Below are positions 29,964 to 38,280 of a DNA stretch of 64,000 nt, piece by piece; position 1 is the stretch's first letter; each line of letters begins with the position of its first letter. Origin of the DNA: Pseudomonas brassicacearum (GTDB lineage: Bacteria; Pseudomonadota; Gammaproteobacteria; Pseudomonadales; Pseudomonadaceae); the NCBI RefSeq assembly GCF_003732225.1, contig NZ_MOBJ01000002.1, forward strand, positions 124,001-188,000, in the 5' to 3' direction. Both the position numbers and the translations under genes were made by a program. Below the pieces are notes generated by a model. It had not been told where the DNA came from. It did no database searches and worked only from the letters and a program-made list of their open reading frames with translations.

Positions 29964-30014
29964 CCTTCGGCAGCTCCTACAGATGTCCGTGATCCCTGTA
30001 GGAGCTGCCGAAGG
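29964..30014. repeat. Inverted repeat after hrpB
   Basis: A perfect 19-bp pair CCTTCGGCAGCTCCTACAG (29964-29982) and complement (29996-30014), related to the repeats at 6937 and 59489. It may terminate hrpB transcription. Confidence 0.75.
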
Positions 30015-30042
30015 CTGCGATCTCTTTCCGGGCACCGCAGAA

Positions 30043-30084
30043 TTACGGGGCAGCCGGAAGCAGAAACCGTGCAATCACCGGCAA
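30043..30084 (-). pseudogene. Orphan 3' end of the endonuclease/phosphatase gene (left copy of 42-bp direct repeat)
   Basis: 40 of 42 bases equal 38239-38280, the last 13 codons and stop of the EEP gene. The translation LPVIARFLLPAAP-stop is identical and both differences are synonymous. No other part of the gene is present here. With the intact copy it brackets the PipR/transporter module. Confidence 0.9.
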
Positions 30085-30091
30085 CCGCTCC

Positions 30092-31606
30092 TTAGTTCTT
30101 CACGGTCTCCTCGAGCGAGAAACGTCCCAGTGGATTTTGCTGGAAGTTTTCGATGTTCTTGCGCGAAATGTTGATGTACGGGCTGTAGTAAAGGTCGATC
30201 CAGTTGACGTCATTCTTGGCGATCTTCTGCAAGTTGACGTACATCTGTTCACGTTTGATCGGGTCTGCTTCAACCCTGCCAGCTGCCACCAGATTTTTGA
30301 CCTTGTCGTTCTTGTAGCGGGTCATGTAGTTCATGTTGGTGTCGTGGCCCAGAACGAACGTGGTCTTCTGGTCCGGGTCGAGGATGTCGTTGGTCCAGTA
30401 CATCACGGACAGGTCGTAATCACCGTCGACCAGCATCTGCCAGCTCTGGGTCGGGTCGACTTTTTGCAGGGTGGCGGTAACACCGACTGCCGCCAGTTGT
30501 TGCTGAACCAGCACGGCAATCTGTTCGTCGGCTTCGTTACCGGCATTGACCACGTAGTTCAGCTTCATGCCTGCGGCGCCGGCATCAGTCAGCATCTGCT
30601 TGGCTTTCACCGGGTCAAATGGGCGCTTCAGGTTGTCGGCGTAGTGGTAAAGCGCGCCCTTGGGTATGTAGGAGTAAGCCTCCTGACCATGGCCGAAGGT
30701 GACGGTATCAACCAGCGATTTCTTGTTGATTGCCATGTCCAGCGCCTGACGCACTTCCGGTTTGGCCAGCAGCCCGTGCTCATGGTTGATCAGCAGGTGA
30801 TCTTCGCGCGTGGAAGGGTCGGCATGGATAGTCACGCCTGGGTCCTTGCGCAATGCATCGACTCGCGAAAACGGTACGAAAATCGCCGAGTCGAGTTCAC
30901 CTGCCTGCACCTTGAGCATCCGGGTATTGTCGTCCGGAATGGAAATCCACTCCACGCCGTCCAGGCTGACCTTGTCGGCCTGCCAGAAGTGCGGGTTCTT
31001 CTCCAGCTTCACGCGATCGCCGCGTAGCCACTCCTTGACAAAAAATGCCCCTGACACCACCGGCTCCTGAGCGTAGGCATCCTCGCCCATGCGGGTCATG
31101 GCCTGTTGCGAGAGAATCGACACGGTCGGCGAGGCCAGTTGTGAGAGGAACGGTACCGACGGGGTTGTCAGAGTGACCACCAGCGTGTGCGGATCGGCCG
31201 CTTTCGCCGTGTCGATCAGCTTGTAGGCGTCGCTCCACAGCGAGGCCTTGTTATCGCGAATACGCAGCAGGCTGAATGCCGCATCATCGGCCGTAATCGG
31301 CGAGCCGTCGGAGAATTTCGCCGAGCGCAGCTTGAACGTGTAGGTCAGGCCATCGTCGGAGACCTTCCAGCTTTCAGCCAGGCCGGGCTCCATTTTGCTG
31401 CCGGCCTTGTTGACCCGGATCAGTGTGTCGTAGACATTGGAAAACACCCAGGTATCACGGTTTTGCGCGCTCTTGATCGGGTCGAACGTGGTGCTTTCTT
31501 CACGGCAACCGATGGTCAGTACACCCGCCGCCTGAGCAATACCGCTGGCAAGGGTGCAAGCGGTCAAGGTGGCTGCGGCAAGCAATGTCAAATGCCTGGA
31601 TCTCAT
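30092..31606 (-). CDS. Peptide/opine-type ABC transporter substrate-binding protein (Aap-like)
   Basis: Periplasmic SBP family 5 (DppA/OppA type) of 504 residues that delivers ligand to the permeases encoded upstream. Signal peptide 1-27 (LTLLAAATLTACTLASGIAQA); the TAC inside resembles but does not make a good lipobox. Family features: GLAESWKVSDDGLTYTFKLR, FSDGSPITADDAAFSLLRI, a middle region with LDMAINKKSLVDTVTFGHG and a C-terminal TRYKNDKVKNLVAAGRVEADPIKR. It is the last gene of the six-gene minus-strand operon, 34 bases after the second ATPase. In the Pseudomonas GM79 system the SBP of the corresponding transporter binds the plant ethanolamine derivative; the same is inferred here from context. 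Its stop is 7 bases from the 42-bp repeat. Confidence 0.9.
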   Translation of the reverse strand: MRSRHLTLLAAATLTACTLASGIAQAAGVLTIGCREESTTFDPIKSAQNRDTWVFSNVYDTLIRVNKAGSKMEPGLAESWKVSDDGLTYTFKLRSAKFSDGSPITADDAAFSLLRIRDNKASLWSDAYKLIDTAKAADPHTLVVTLTTPSVPFLSQLASPTVSILSQQAMTRMGEDAYAQEPVVSGAFFVKEWLRGDRVKLEKNPHFWQADKVSLDGVEWISIPDDNTRMLKVQAGELDSAIFVPFSRVDALRKDPGVTIHADPSTREDHLLINHEHGLLAKPEVRQALDMAINKKSLVDTVTFGHGQEAYSYIPKGALYHYADNLKRPFDPVKAKQMLTDAGAAGMKLNYVVNAGNEADEQIAVLVQQQLAAVGVTATLQKVDPTQSWQMLVDGDYDLSVMYWTNDILDPDQKTTFVLGHDTNMNYMTRYKNDKVKNLVAAGRVEADPIKREQMYVNLQKIAKNDVNWIDLYYSPYINISRKNIENFQQNPLGRFSLEETVKN

Positions 31607-31640
31607 GGTCAAACTCCTTCTTGATGAGTGTTTCGGTTTT

Positions 31641-32612
31641 TTAAAGCAGCGGTTCCTCGAGCACACAGTCGTAACGGCGTCCTTCGAGTTGACGTGTAGG
31701 GGGCGCCGCCTGGCTACAGCTGGGGCGAACGTAGCGACAGCGCGGGTGAAAGGCGCATCCGGATGGCAGTTGCAAAGGGCTGGGCGGTTCACCGGGCAAA
31801 GGGTCGCCGGGCAGCGCGCGGGTCGGGTCGATTTCCGGAATCGACTGGATCAGTGCGGCGGTATAGGGATGTCGCGGGGAGCGGAACACCGCTTCCACCG
31901 GTCCTTCTTCGACGATCTTGCCCAGGTACATCACCGCCACTCGATCACAGAGCCGGCGAACGATCGCCAGATCATGGGCGATGAACACAATCGCCAGGTT
32001 CATGCGCTGGCGCAGCTCCAGCAGCAGATTGATGATTTGCCCCTGGATGGACACGTCCAGCGCGGCCACGCACTCATCGGCGACAATCAAGCGCGGCTCC
32101 ACGGCCAGCGCCCGGGCGATTCCGACACGCTGGCATTGGCCGCCACTCAAGGTGCGTGGTTTGCGGGTGGCCAACTCCGGGCGCAGACCGACCAGGGTCA
32201 GTAGTTCATCGACGCGGGCGGCAATCAGCGGTTCCGGCACCTTGCGTTGGACCCGGAGCACTTCCGCGAGGGTCTGGCCGATACTCAGGCGTGGGTTGAG
32301 GGCCGCATAAGGATCCTGGAAAACCATCGCCGTCTCATGGCGCAGCCTCTGGATGTCGATCTTCCCGGCGTGGGCCATGTCGACACCATCGAACAGCACC
32401 TGCCCGGCGAAAATCTCATTGAGGTGCAGGATCGCCCGTCCCAGGCTGCTTTTACCGCTGCCCGATTCGCCGACCAGCCCGAGTGTTTCACCGGCCGAGA
32501 GCGTCAGCGAAACGCCGTTGACCGCTGTCAGCCATTGCCGGTTCATGCCCAGCAGACCGGTGCCCGCAGCGGCGAAGCGCACCTGCAGATCCTTGACGTT
32601 GAGCAACGTCAT
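31641..32612 (-). CDS. Peptide ABC transporter ATP-binding protein, OppF/DppF type
   Basis: 323 residues. Walker [18 protein letters not shown]-loop VFQDPYAALNPR, signature LSGGQCQRVGIARAL, Walker B LIVADECVAALDVS, H-loop FIAHDL, and the OPP C-terminal domain with the cluster-binding type CAFHPRCRYVRPSC. Two residues are unusual: the normal DEPVSALD is DECVAALD, and LSGGQRQR is LSGGQCQR; the catalytic Glu and switch His are kept, so it should still be active. Start at ATG 32612, overlapping the stop of the preceding ATPase (ATGA); the open frame upstream lies within that gene. Works with the other ATPase as a heterodimer. Confidence 0.92.
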   Translation of the reverse strand: MTLLNVKDLQVRFAAAGTGLLGMNRQWLTAVNGVSLTLSAGETLGLVGESGSGKSSLGRAILHLNEIFAGQVLFDGVDMAHAGKIDIQRLRHETAMVFQDPYAALNPRLSIGQTLAEVLRVQRKVPEPLIAARVDELLTLVGLRPELATRKPRTLSGGQCQRVGIARALAVEPRLIVADECVAALDVSIQGQIINLLLELRQRMNLAIVFIAHDLAIVRRLCDRVAVMYLGKIVEEGPVEAVFRSPRHPYTAALIQSIPEIDPTRALPGDPLPGEPPSPLQLPSGCAFHPRCRYVRPSCSQAAPPTRQLEGRRYDCVLEEPLL

Positions 32613-33595
32613 GAGCGGCCTCCGGCGACCAAGGGGTAATGGCAAGCGATGCGGTGTCCATGGGTGACCGGCTGCAACCCTGGCATCAATGTTGTGCATT
32701 GGCTGCCAGTTTGCTGGCAGCGCGGATTGAAGCGACACCCATGAGGCAGGGCGTCGAGCAGGGGCGGTTGCCCGGCAATGGTTTTGAGCAATGCGTGACC
32801 GTGACTGGTGGCCGGCTGACAGTCGATCAATCCAGCGGTGTAAGGGTGACGTGGATGGGCCAGCACCTCGTGTTTGTTACCGTGCTCGCACAAGCGTCCG
32901 GCGTACATCACTGCAATCGAGTCGCAGGTCTGGGCAACGACCCCCAGGTCATGGGTGATCATGATGATCGACAAGCCCCGCTGGTCGCGCAGATCAAGCA
33001 GCAGGCGCAGGATCTGCGCTTGCACCGTGACGTCGAGGGCGGTGGTCGGTTCGTCGGCGATCAGGACTTTCGGGTTGCAGCCCAGGGCCACGGCGATCAT
33101 CGCTCGCTGGCGCATGCCGCCGGAAAATTCGTGAGGGTAACTGTCGACCCGGCGCTGCGGATCGGGAATGCCCACCTGACGCAGCACCTCGATGGCCTGA
33201 GCACGGGCTTCACGCTTGCTGGCGCCCTGATGCAGACGAATACCTTCGCCAATCTGCTCGCCGATGCGCATCAACGGGTCGAGATGGCTGCTGGGGTTCT
33301 GAAAAATCATTCCCAGCTGACGCCCGCGCATACGACGCATGCCAGCCTCATCCAGGCGCAGCAGGTTTTCCCCGGCCAACTGCACCGTTACGCCTTCGAC
33401 TCGCAGGTTCGGCGACGGCAGCAGCCGCATCAAACCGCGGCAGGCCATGGTTTTGCCGGAGCCGCTTTCACCCACCAGCCCAAGGACTTCACCTTCAGCC
33501 AGGTCGAACGACAGGCGATCCACCAGCGTCACCTCGTGCTCGCCGTTGCGGGCAATGACGCTCAGCTCCTCGACCTTCAACACGGGCGTACTCAT
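32609..33595 (-). CDS. Peptide ABC transporter ATP-binding protein, OppD/DppD type
   Basis: 328 residues. Walker [18 protein letters not shown]-loop [14 protein letters not shown], signature in the OppD form [15 protein letters not shown], Walker [16 protein letters not shown]-loop MITHDLGVV, and C-terminal oligopeptide domain with [14 protein letters not shown], which can bind a 4Fe-4S cluster in relatives. All catalytic residues are standard, in contrast to its partner. It overlaps both neighbours by four bases, indicating tight translational coupling in the operon. Confidence 0.94.
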   Translation of the reverse strand: MSTPVLKVEELSVIARNGEHEVTLVDRLSFDLAEGEVLGLVGESGSGKTMACRGLMRLLPSPNLRVEGVTVQLAGENLLRLDEAGMRRMRGRQLGMIFQNPSSHLDPLMRIGEQIGEGIRLHQGASKREARAQAIEVLRQVGIPDPQRRVDSYPHEFSGGMRQRAMIAVALGCNPKVLIADEPTTALDVTVQAQILRLLLDLRDQRGLSIIMITHDLGVVAQTCDSIAVMYAGRLCEHGNKHEVLAHPRHPYTAGLIDCQPATSHGHALLKTIAGQPPLLDALPHGCRFNPRCQQTGSQCTTLMPGLQPVTHGHRIACHYPLVAGGRS

Positions 33596-34446
33596 GAGCG
33601 CTCACCCAGATGTTCGGCGACAGCGTCGGCCAGCAGGCTGAAGCCCATGGCCAGAGTGACGATCGCCAGCCCCGGGAAGGTGCAGATCCACCAGGCGGAA
33701 GTGATGAAGCTCTGGCCTTCGGCGACCATCGTGCCCCACTCGGCGGTCGGCGGTTGAACCCCCAGGCCGAGGTAGCTGACCGCTGCTCCGTTGAGCAGCA
33801 CCAGCACCGCATCGGACATGGAAAACACGATTGAACCGAACATTGCGTTCGGCAGCAGATGACGAAATAGAATGCGCCCATGGCCGAAGCCCAGACTTTT
33901 GGCGGCCAGGGCAAAATCGCTTTCCTTGAGGATCAGGATCTGCGAGCGGATCAACCGTGCATAGGACACCCAGCCCACCAGTGCCATGGCGATATAGAAA
34001 CTCATCAGGCCGGGGCCGAGGATCGCCATGATCGCCAGCATCAACACCAGGAACGGGAAGGCCAGGATGATATCGATCAGGCGCATGCAGACGGTGTCGA
34101 AACGCCCGCCGATGTAGCCGGACAAGGCCCCGACACCGGTGCCGATCAAAAACGGGAAGATCACCCCGATGACCGCCAGCTGCAAGTCGACGCGGGCTGC
34201 CCAGATCACTCGAGACAATACGTCACGGCCAAAATTGTCGGTACCGAACGGGTGGGCCAGGCTGGGCCCCAGCAGGCGGATATCAGTGTTCTGGGCGATT
34301 GGATCGAAGGGCGCGACCCAGGGCGCGAAGATTGCCAGCAGCAGCCAGCCGAGCAGGATTGCCAACCCCAGGCCCATTGCCAAACGACGGTTGCGTAAAC
34401 CGAAGCCGAGGTTCAGGCGGGGGGTAATCGCAGCTTGACTGCTCAT
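33592..34446 (-). CDS. Peptide ABC transporter permease, DppC type
   Basis: 284 residues, six predicted membrane spans. DppC-type N-terminus (AMGLGLAILLGWLLLAIFAPWVAPFDP), the conserved HPFGTDNFGRDVLSRVIW and the cytosolic EAA loop KSLGFGHGRILFRHLLPNA contacting the ATPases; ends with FSLLADAVAEHLGER. It overlaps the upstream permease and downstream ATPase by four bases each. Pairs with the DppB-type permease to form the channel for the ligand handed over by the SBP. Confidence 0.94.
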   Translation of the reverse strand: MSSQAAITPRLNLGFGLRNRRLAMGLGLAILLGWLLLAIFAPWVAPFDPIAQNTDIRLLGPSLAHPFGTDNFGRDVLSRVIWAARVDLQLAVIGVIFPFLIGTGVGALSGYIGGRFDTVCMRLIDIILAFPFLVLMLAIMAILGPGLMSFYIAMALVGWVSYARLIRSQILILKESDFALAAKSLGFGHGRILFRHLLPNAMFGSIVFSMSDAVLVLLNGAAVSYLGLGVQPPTAEWGTMVAEGQSFITSAWWICTFPGLAIVTLAMGFSLLADAVAEHLGERS

Positions 34447-35390
34447 CGGATTTTCACCCGGGGATCGATCGCTACCGTGACCACATCGGCGAGAAAATTC
34501 ACTGCGACGGTGGCGCAGGCCAGCACCATCGCCACGCCCTGGACCACCATGTAGTCTCGGGTGAAGATGCCACGGACCAGCAACTGGCCGATTCCGGGAA
34601 TGGCGAACAAGCTCTCGATGACCACCGTGCCGCTGATCAGCCAGCCGATGTTCACCGCCAGCAAGTTGACCGCGGGTACCAGCGAGTTGGGTAGCACGTG
34701 TCGACGAAACACCGCGTCTTCAGACAGGCCGCGAGCTCGGGCGGCCGTGACGTGGTCGGCTTGCAGTTCCATCAGCATGCTCGCCCGCAGATTGCGCACC
34801 AGCACCGCCGATAACGCCAGGGCAATGGTCAGGCAGGGCAGGACCATGTGGTGCAGTTTGTCCAGCCAGTTGCGGCCGTAGCCGGAAACCGGGAACCAGC
34901 CCAACTGCACGCTGAACAGCAGGATCAGCATGATCCCCAGCCAGAACGCCGGCATGCCGAGGCCGGCGGTGGTGAACAGGCGGATCAGATTGTCGCCCCA
35001 GCCACCCTTGTTGCGGGCCGCAACGGTGGCCAGGGGCACAGCGATCAACAACGCCAGCAGCACGCTGCCAAGCACCAGAAACAGCGTGGGTTCGATTCGC
35101 GTACTGATCAGCTTCAAGGCGTCGACTTTGTAGAGCAGCGACTGGCCCAGGTCGCCGTTGAAGAGGTTTTTCAGGAAGTAGAAATACTGCATCCACAGCG
35201 GCTGATCGAGGCCGAACTGAGCGCGAATCCTGATCAGCCCCTCCGGCGTACTGCGTGAGCCGAGCAGCGCGCGCGCCGGATCGCCGGGAATCGAGCGCAC
35301 CAGCACAAACGTGATGAGGCTGATGCCGAACAGCACCGGCAATAGTTGCAGGGGCCGTGACAGGATGAATCGGTAACGCGACAGATTCAT
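34443..35390 (-). CDS. Peptide ABC transporter permease, DppB type
   Basis: 315 residues with six membrane spans. DppB-type start RPLQLLPVLFGISLITFVLVRSIPGDPARALLG and LGLDQPLWMQYF-like segment (FGLDQPLWMQYFYFLKN), periplasmic and membrane segments typical of BPD transporters, and the EAA loop ARGLSEDAVFRRHVLPNSLVP; the end is NFLADVVTVAIDPRVKI. Second gene of the operon, 3 bases after the peptidase gene and overlapping the next permease by 4. Confidence 0.94.
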   Translation of the reverse strand: MNLSRYRFILSRPLQLLPVLFGISLITFVLVRSIPGDPARALLGSRSTPEGLIRIRAQFGLDQPLWMQYFYFLKNLFNGDLGQSLLYKVDALKLISTRIEPTLFLVLGSVLLALLIAVPLATVAARNKGGWGDNLIRLFTTAGLGMPAFWLGIMLILLFSVQLGWFPVSGYGRNWLDKLHHMVLPCLTIALALSAVLVRNLRASMLMELQADHVTAARARGLSEDAVFRRHVLPNSLVPAVNLLAVNIGWLISGTVVIESLFAIPGIGQLLVRGIFTRDYMVVQGVAMVLACATVAVNFLADVVTVAIDPRVKIR

Positions 35391-35393
35391 CGA

Positions 35394-36281
35394 CTAACCT
35401 CGGTGCCGCTGGAGGAAATCCAGCAGCACCGGAAAGTAGGCCTGGGGTTCTTCGTAGAACGGCATATGGCTGCTGTTGGGGAACACATGCAATTGGGCAT
35501 CCTTGAGCGCCAATTTCATGCGCATTGCACAGGCCGGTGTCAGTTCGTCGTGCTGGCCGGTGGTGATCAGCACCGGCATCGTGAAATCGCTCATTTCCTG
35601 GAGACGGTTCCAGTTTTTCAGGTTGCCGATGTAGAGAAACTCGTTTGGCCCCTGCATGGTCGTGTATGGCCCCATGTTCCAGTCGCCCAGAGAGCGCGTA
35701 ACCGGTGCCGGCCACTCGTCGAGGCGGCAGACGTGACGGTAGTTGAGGAGAGTGATGGCGGCCTGGTATTGCGGGTGATCGAGCGTGCCCAGGGCTTCAT
35801 GGCGTTGCATCATGGCCACGGTTTCGCTGCCCAGGGCGCCACGCAGACGCTCCAGTTCCTGAGACAGGTGCGGGATATCGCCTACCGTGTTTTCCAGAAT
35901 CAGGGTTTTCAGCGCATGCGGATGTTGAATGGCATATTCAATCCCCAGCCAGCCGCCCCAAGAGTGCCCCATCAAGTGCACCCGGCCCAGGTCGAGGGCC
36001 TGACGGACGGTTTCCACTTCAGCGACATAACGGCTGATGTTCCACAGGGACGGGTCTTCGGGTCTGTCCGAGGCACCGGTGCCAAGCTGGTCGAAGGCGA
36101 CAACCCGCAGCCCCTTGTCCTTGAGCCAGCCATGGGCGTCACGCAGATAATCGCAGGGAAGCCCCGGGCCGCCATTGAGGCACAGCAGGACTTCATCGCC
36201 CTCGCCAAAGCTGTAAACCACCAGATTGTGGCCATCGACCTCGACGTTATACCGCTGGTCCGGTTCGATTTCATGCCACAT
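35394..36281 (-). CDS. Proline iminopeptidase-family alpha/beta hydrolase, first gene of the transporter operon
   Basis: 295 residues, peptidase family S33. Nucleophile elbow GHSWGGW (Ser about 107), Asp in TTGQHDELTP and His in SSHMPFYEEP complete the triad. The oxyanion region is LNGGPGLPCDYL; most iminopeptidases have HGGPG, here NGGPG. No signal peptide, so cytosolic, where it could cleave an imported amide or peptide. Start at ATG 36281, with GGGAG nine bases before; the open frame goes 24 codons further. A lux-box-like motif lies 82 bases upstream, divergent from the LuxR gene. Order and content equal the aap operon of plant-responsive Pseudomonas, whose first gene is also a predicted hydrolase. 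Confidence 0.9.
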   Translation of the reverse strand: MWHEIEPDQRYNVEVDGHNLVVYSFGEGDEVLLCLNGGPGLPCDYLRDAHGWLKDKGLRVVAFDQLGTGASDRPEDPSLWNISRYVAEVETVRQALDLGRVHLMGHSWGGWLGIEYAIQHPHALKTLILENTVGDIPHLSQELERLRGALGSETVAMMQRHEALGTLDHPQYQAAITLLNYRHVCRLDEWPAPVTRSLGDWNMGPYTTMQGPNEFLYIGNLKNWNRLQEMSDFTMPVLITTGQHDELTPACAMRMKLALKDAQLHVFPNSSHMPFYEEPQAYFPVLLDFLQRHRG

Positions 36282-36362
36282 CGCAACTCTCCCTTTATGT
36301 TGCTGGCCGGCTCGGGTGCTGGCCAAATGACTCAACCTTACTGAGTAAGTCACGCGCCCAAA

Positions 36363-36385
36363 AGCTAGTATTTGTTATAGGTTTG
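36363..36385 (-). promoter_or_regulatory. lux-box-like motif upstream of the peptidase-transporter operon
   Basis: On the minus strand AAACCTAT, eight bases, CTAG. The same pattern in the same orientation relative to the controlled gene precedes the second iminopeptidase at 37234. An imperfect dyad of 20 bp can be drawn (5 of 10 arm positions). It is 82 bases from the peptidase ATG. Proposed binding site of the LuxR protein encoded between them. Confidence 0.6.
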
Positions 36386-36462
36386 ATCTGGCAGTCCCTC
36401 GCCGAGGCGTGGCATTCTACGTGCTGAATTTCAGGATTGAAATTACTTAAGGAGCGCAATGG

Positions 36463-37224
36463 ATGCAGACCAAGCTGTCTGACCTCAATCCCCGCCTGTT
36501 GTCGGGCAAGAGCCTGGATGAGCAGATGGACAACGCCCTGCTACTGGCCGAGGAGCTGGGTTTTGATGCCCTGGTGTACGACTACAGCCCGGTGCCGCTG
36601 GACCATGAAGGCAAGTTGATCACGCCCTCGGTGCTCAAACTGCGTAACACTCCAGCCGATTGGCAGACGCGTTGGTGTACAGAGGGTTACTACCAGATCG
36701 ACCCTGTTCAGCAGGTGGCACTCAATTGTGTTTCACCCTTTGTCTGGTCCTACAAACCCGGGACTGACACCCTGCTGGAGCCGGTCATCAGTCAGTGTCA
36801 TGCCCCCGTGGTGAATTATCTGGAAGACTCGCAGATGACCTGCGGGGTGTCGGTGCCGATTCATCTGCCCAGAGGCGGTTTTGCCGTTTTGACGGGGCTG
36901 CGTACCGGTAGCAGCACCAGCGTCCTGCGCGATGCCCGGCAGACCCTGGCGGATTTCAGCCTGATTTCCCATGCCTTGCAGGAAGCGGCCTATCCGTTGC
37001 TTGGCAAGGAGGCTCACACGCCACCGGTCCACCTGACCAAACGTGAACGCGAGTGCCTTAAATGGGCGGCTGAAGGGCTGACGGCTACCGAAATTGCCAC
37101 GCAACTGAATCGCTCGATGGCCACGGTCACGCTGCACTTGACCACGGCGATGCATAAGCTCGGCGCCAAGAATCGGGTTCAGGCCGTGGTTCGGGCGGTG
37201 CACTATCGGTTGCTCGATAACTGA
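36463..37224 (+). CDS. pipR: LuxR-family solo regulator, plant-signal-responsive type (PipR-like)
   Basis: 253 residues. Autoinducer-binding domain (about 20-165) and a GerE-type HTH (about 185-245: LTKRERECLKWAAEGLTATEIATQLNRS). Of the six AHL-pocket residues conserved in LuxR proteins, Trp 67, Asp 80, Pro 81, Trp 95 and Gly 128 are kept, but the position of TraR Tyr 61 is Trp 71. This change marks the plant-associated LuxR solos (OryR, XccR, PsoR, PipR), which respond to plant compounds rather than to AHLs. No luxI gene is in the window. Start at ATG 36463 with GGAG eight bases before; the ATG four bases upstream opens only a seven-codon frame. It sits between the peptidase-transporter operon and a second iminopeptidase, as in the PipR system. 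Confidence 0.88.
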   Translation: MQTKLSDLNPRLLSGKSLDEQMDNALLLAEELGFDALVYDYSPVPLDHEGKLITPSVLKLRNTPADWQTRWCTEGYYQIDPVQQVALNCVSPFVWSYKPGTDTLLEPVISQCHAPVVNYLEDSQMTCGVSVPIHLPRGGFAVLTGLRTGSSTSVLRDARQTLADFSLISHALQEAAYPLLGKEAHTPPVHLTKRERECLKWAAEGLTATEIATQLNRSMATVTLHLTTAMHKLGAKNRVQAVVRAVHYRLLDN

Positions 37225-37233
37225 GGCAGAGCA

Positions 37234-37256
37234 AAACCTATCTATTTAGCTAGTTA
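37234..37256 (+). promoter_or_regulatory. lux-box-like motif upstream of the second iminopeptidase
   Basis: AAACCTAT, eight bases, CTAG. The 20 bp ACCTATCTATTTAGCTAGTT (37236-37255) form a dyad with 7 of 10 arm positions complementary, the length of a lux box. It ends 58 bases before ATG 37314. Confidence 0.65.
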
Positions 37257-37313
37257 TTCGAAAGGCCGAGTCCCGATATGGTGGTCGTACTGTTTTCGGG
37301 GAGGCGGCACACA

Positions 37314-38213
37314 ATGGAATTGACTGGAACACGCGAAGGCTTTGCACCCTTTGGCGCTTATCGGACCTGGTATCGCATCACCGGTGATCTGTCCTGTGGT
37401 CGAACGCCACTGGTGATTTTGCACGGCGGCCCGGGCTGCACCTACGATTATGTAGATGCCTACAAGGACGTTGCTGCCGGTGGCTATCCGGTGATCCATT
37501 ACGATCAGTTGGGGAATGGTCACTCGACCCATCTGCCGGACAAGGATCCTTCGTTCTGGAACGTCCAGCTCTTTCTCGATGAACTGGACAATCTGCTGGA
37601 TCATCTGCAAATCAGCGACAATTACGCGCTTCTTGGGCAATCCTGGGGCGGCATGCTCGCCAGCGAACACGCCGTCATGCAACCTGCGGGTTTACGAGCC
37701 CTGATCGTCGCCAACTCTCCTTCGGATATGCGCGTCTGGGTTCAGGAGGCCAACCGTTTACGTAAACTGCTGCCCGACGGTGTGCATGAAACACTGCTTG
37801 AGCACGAACAAGCAGGAACCTTTCAAGCGGCCGCCTATCAGGAAGCTTCGAGGGTCTTTTACGATAACCATGTGTGTCGCGTCATTCCCTGGCCCGAGGA
37901 AGTCGCGCGTACGTTTGCCCAGGTCGATGCCGACCCCACCGTTTACCATGCCATGAGCGGGCCGACGGAATTTCATGTCATCGGCAGTCTGAAAGACTGG
38001 ACCATTGTCGACCGCTTGCGCCACATCAACGTGCCAACGCTGGTGATTTCGGGTCGCTACGATGAAGCAACACCGACGGTGGTCAAACCCTACCTGGAGC
38101 AGATCCCGAATGTTCGCTGGGCGTTGTTCGAGAACTCCAGCCATATGCCGCATGTCGAAGAGCGGGTCGGCTGCATGGGGACGGTGGTGAAGTTCCTGGA
38201 TAAGTGCTTGTAG
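37314..38213 (+). CDS. pipA: Proline iminopeptidase (PipA-like)
   Basis: 299 residues, family S33, releases N-terminal proline or similar residues from peptides. Oxyanion motif [11 protein letters not shown], nucleophile GQSWGGM (Ser about 105), Asp in [10 protein letters not shown], His in SSHMPHVEE. No signal peptide, though in other bacteria PipA-type enzymes may act on imported plant compounds. Start at ATG 37314 (MELTGTREG) with GGGGAGG in front; the ATG at 37278 lies in the leader. It is directly downstream of pipR, with a lux-box-like motif between. PipR of GM79 activates pipA in the presence of leaf macerate, so the arrangement suggests the same circuit. Confidence 0.88.
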   Translation: MELTGTREGFAPFGAYRTWYRITGDLSCGRTPLVILHGGPGCTYDYVDAYKDVAAGGYPVIHYDQLGNGHSTHLPDKDPSFWNVQLFLDELDNLLDHLQISDNYALLGQSWGGMLASEHAVMQPAGLRALIVANSPSDMRVWVQEANRLRKLLPDGVHETLLEHEQAGTFQAAAYQEASRVFYDNHVCRVIPWPEEVARTFAQVDADPTVYHAMSGPTEFHVIGSLKDWTIVDRLRHINVPTLVISGRYDEATPTVVKPYLEQIPNVRWALFENSSHMPHVEERVGCMGTVVKFLDKCL

Positions 38214-38238
38214 GGGCCGATATCGGCAGCCGATCAGG

Positions 38239-38280
38239 TTACGGGGCGGCCGGGAGCAGAAACCGTGCAATCACCGGCAA
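38239..38280. repeat. Right copy of 42-bp direct repeat (3' end of the EEP gene)
   Basis: 40 of 42 identical to 30043-30084. A 12-bp palindrome GCCGATATCGGC (38216-38227) lies between the pipA stop and the repeat. The stretch between the two copies is 8154 bp and contains exactly the eight genes of the PipR/transporter module. Confidence 0.9.

Noticed and set aside
36459..36482. Seven-codon frame starting four bases before pipR
   Set aside because: Too short and without any supporting pattern; probably a chance ATG, though coupling cannot be excluded.
30092..38213. The module as a prophage or transposon
   Set aside because: No integrase, transposase or phage gene is present; only the 42-bp repeats suggest insertion.
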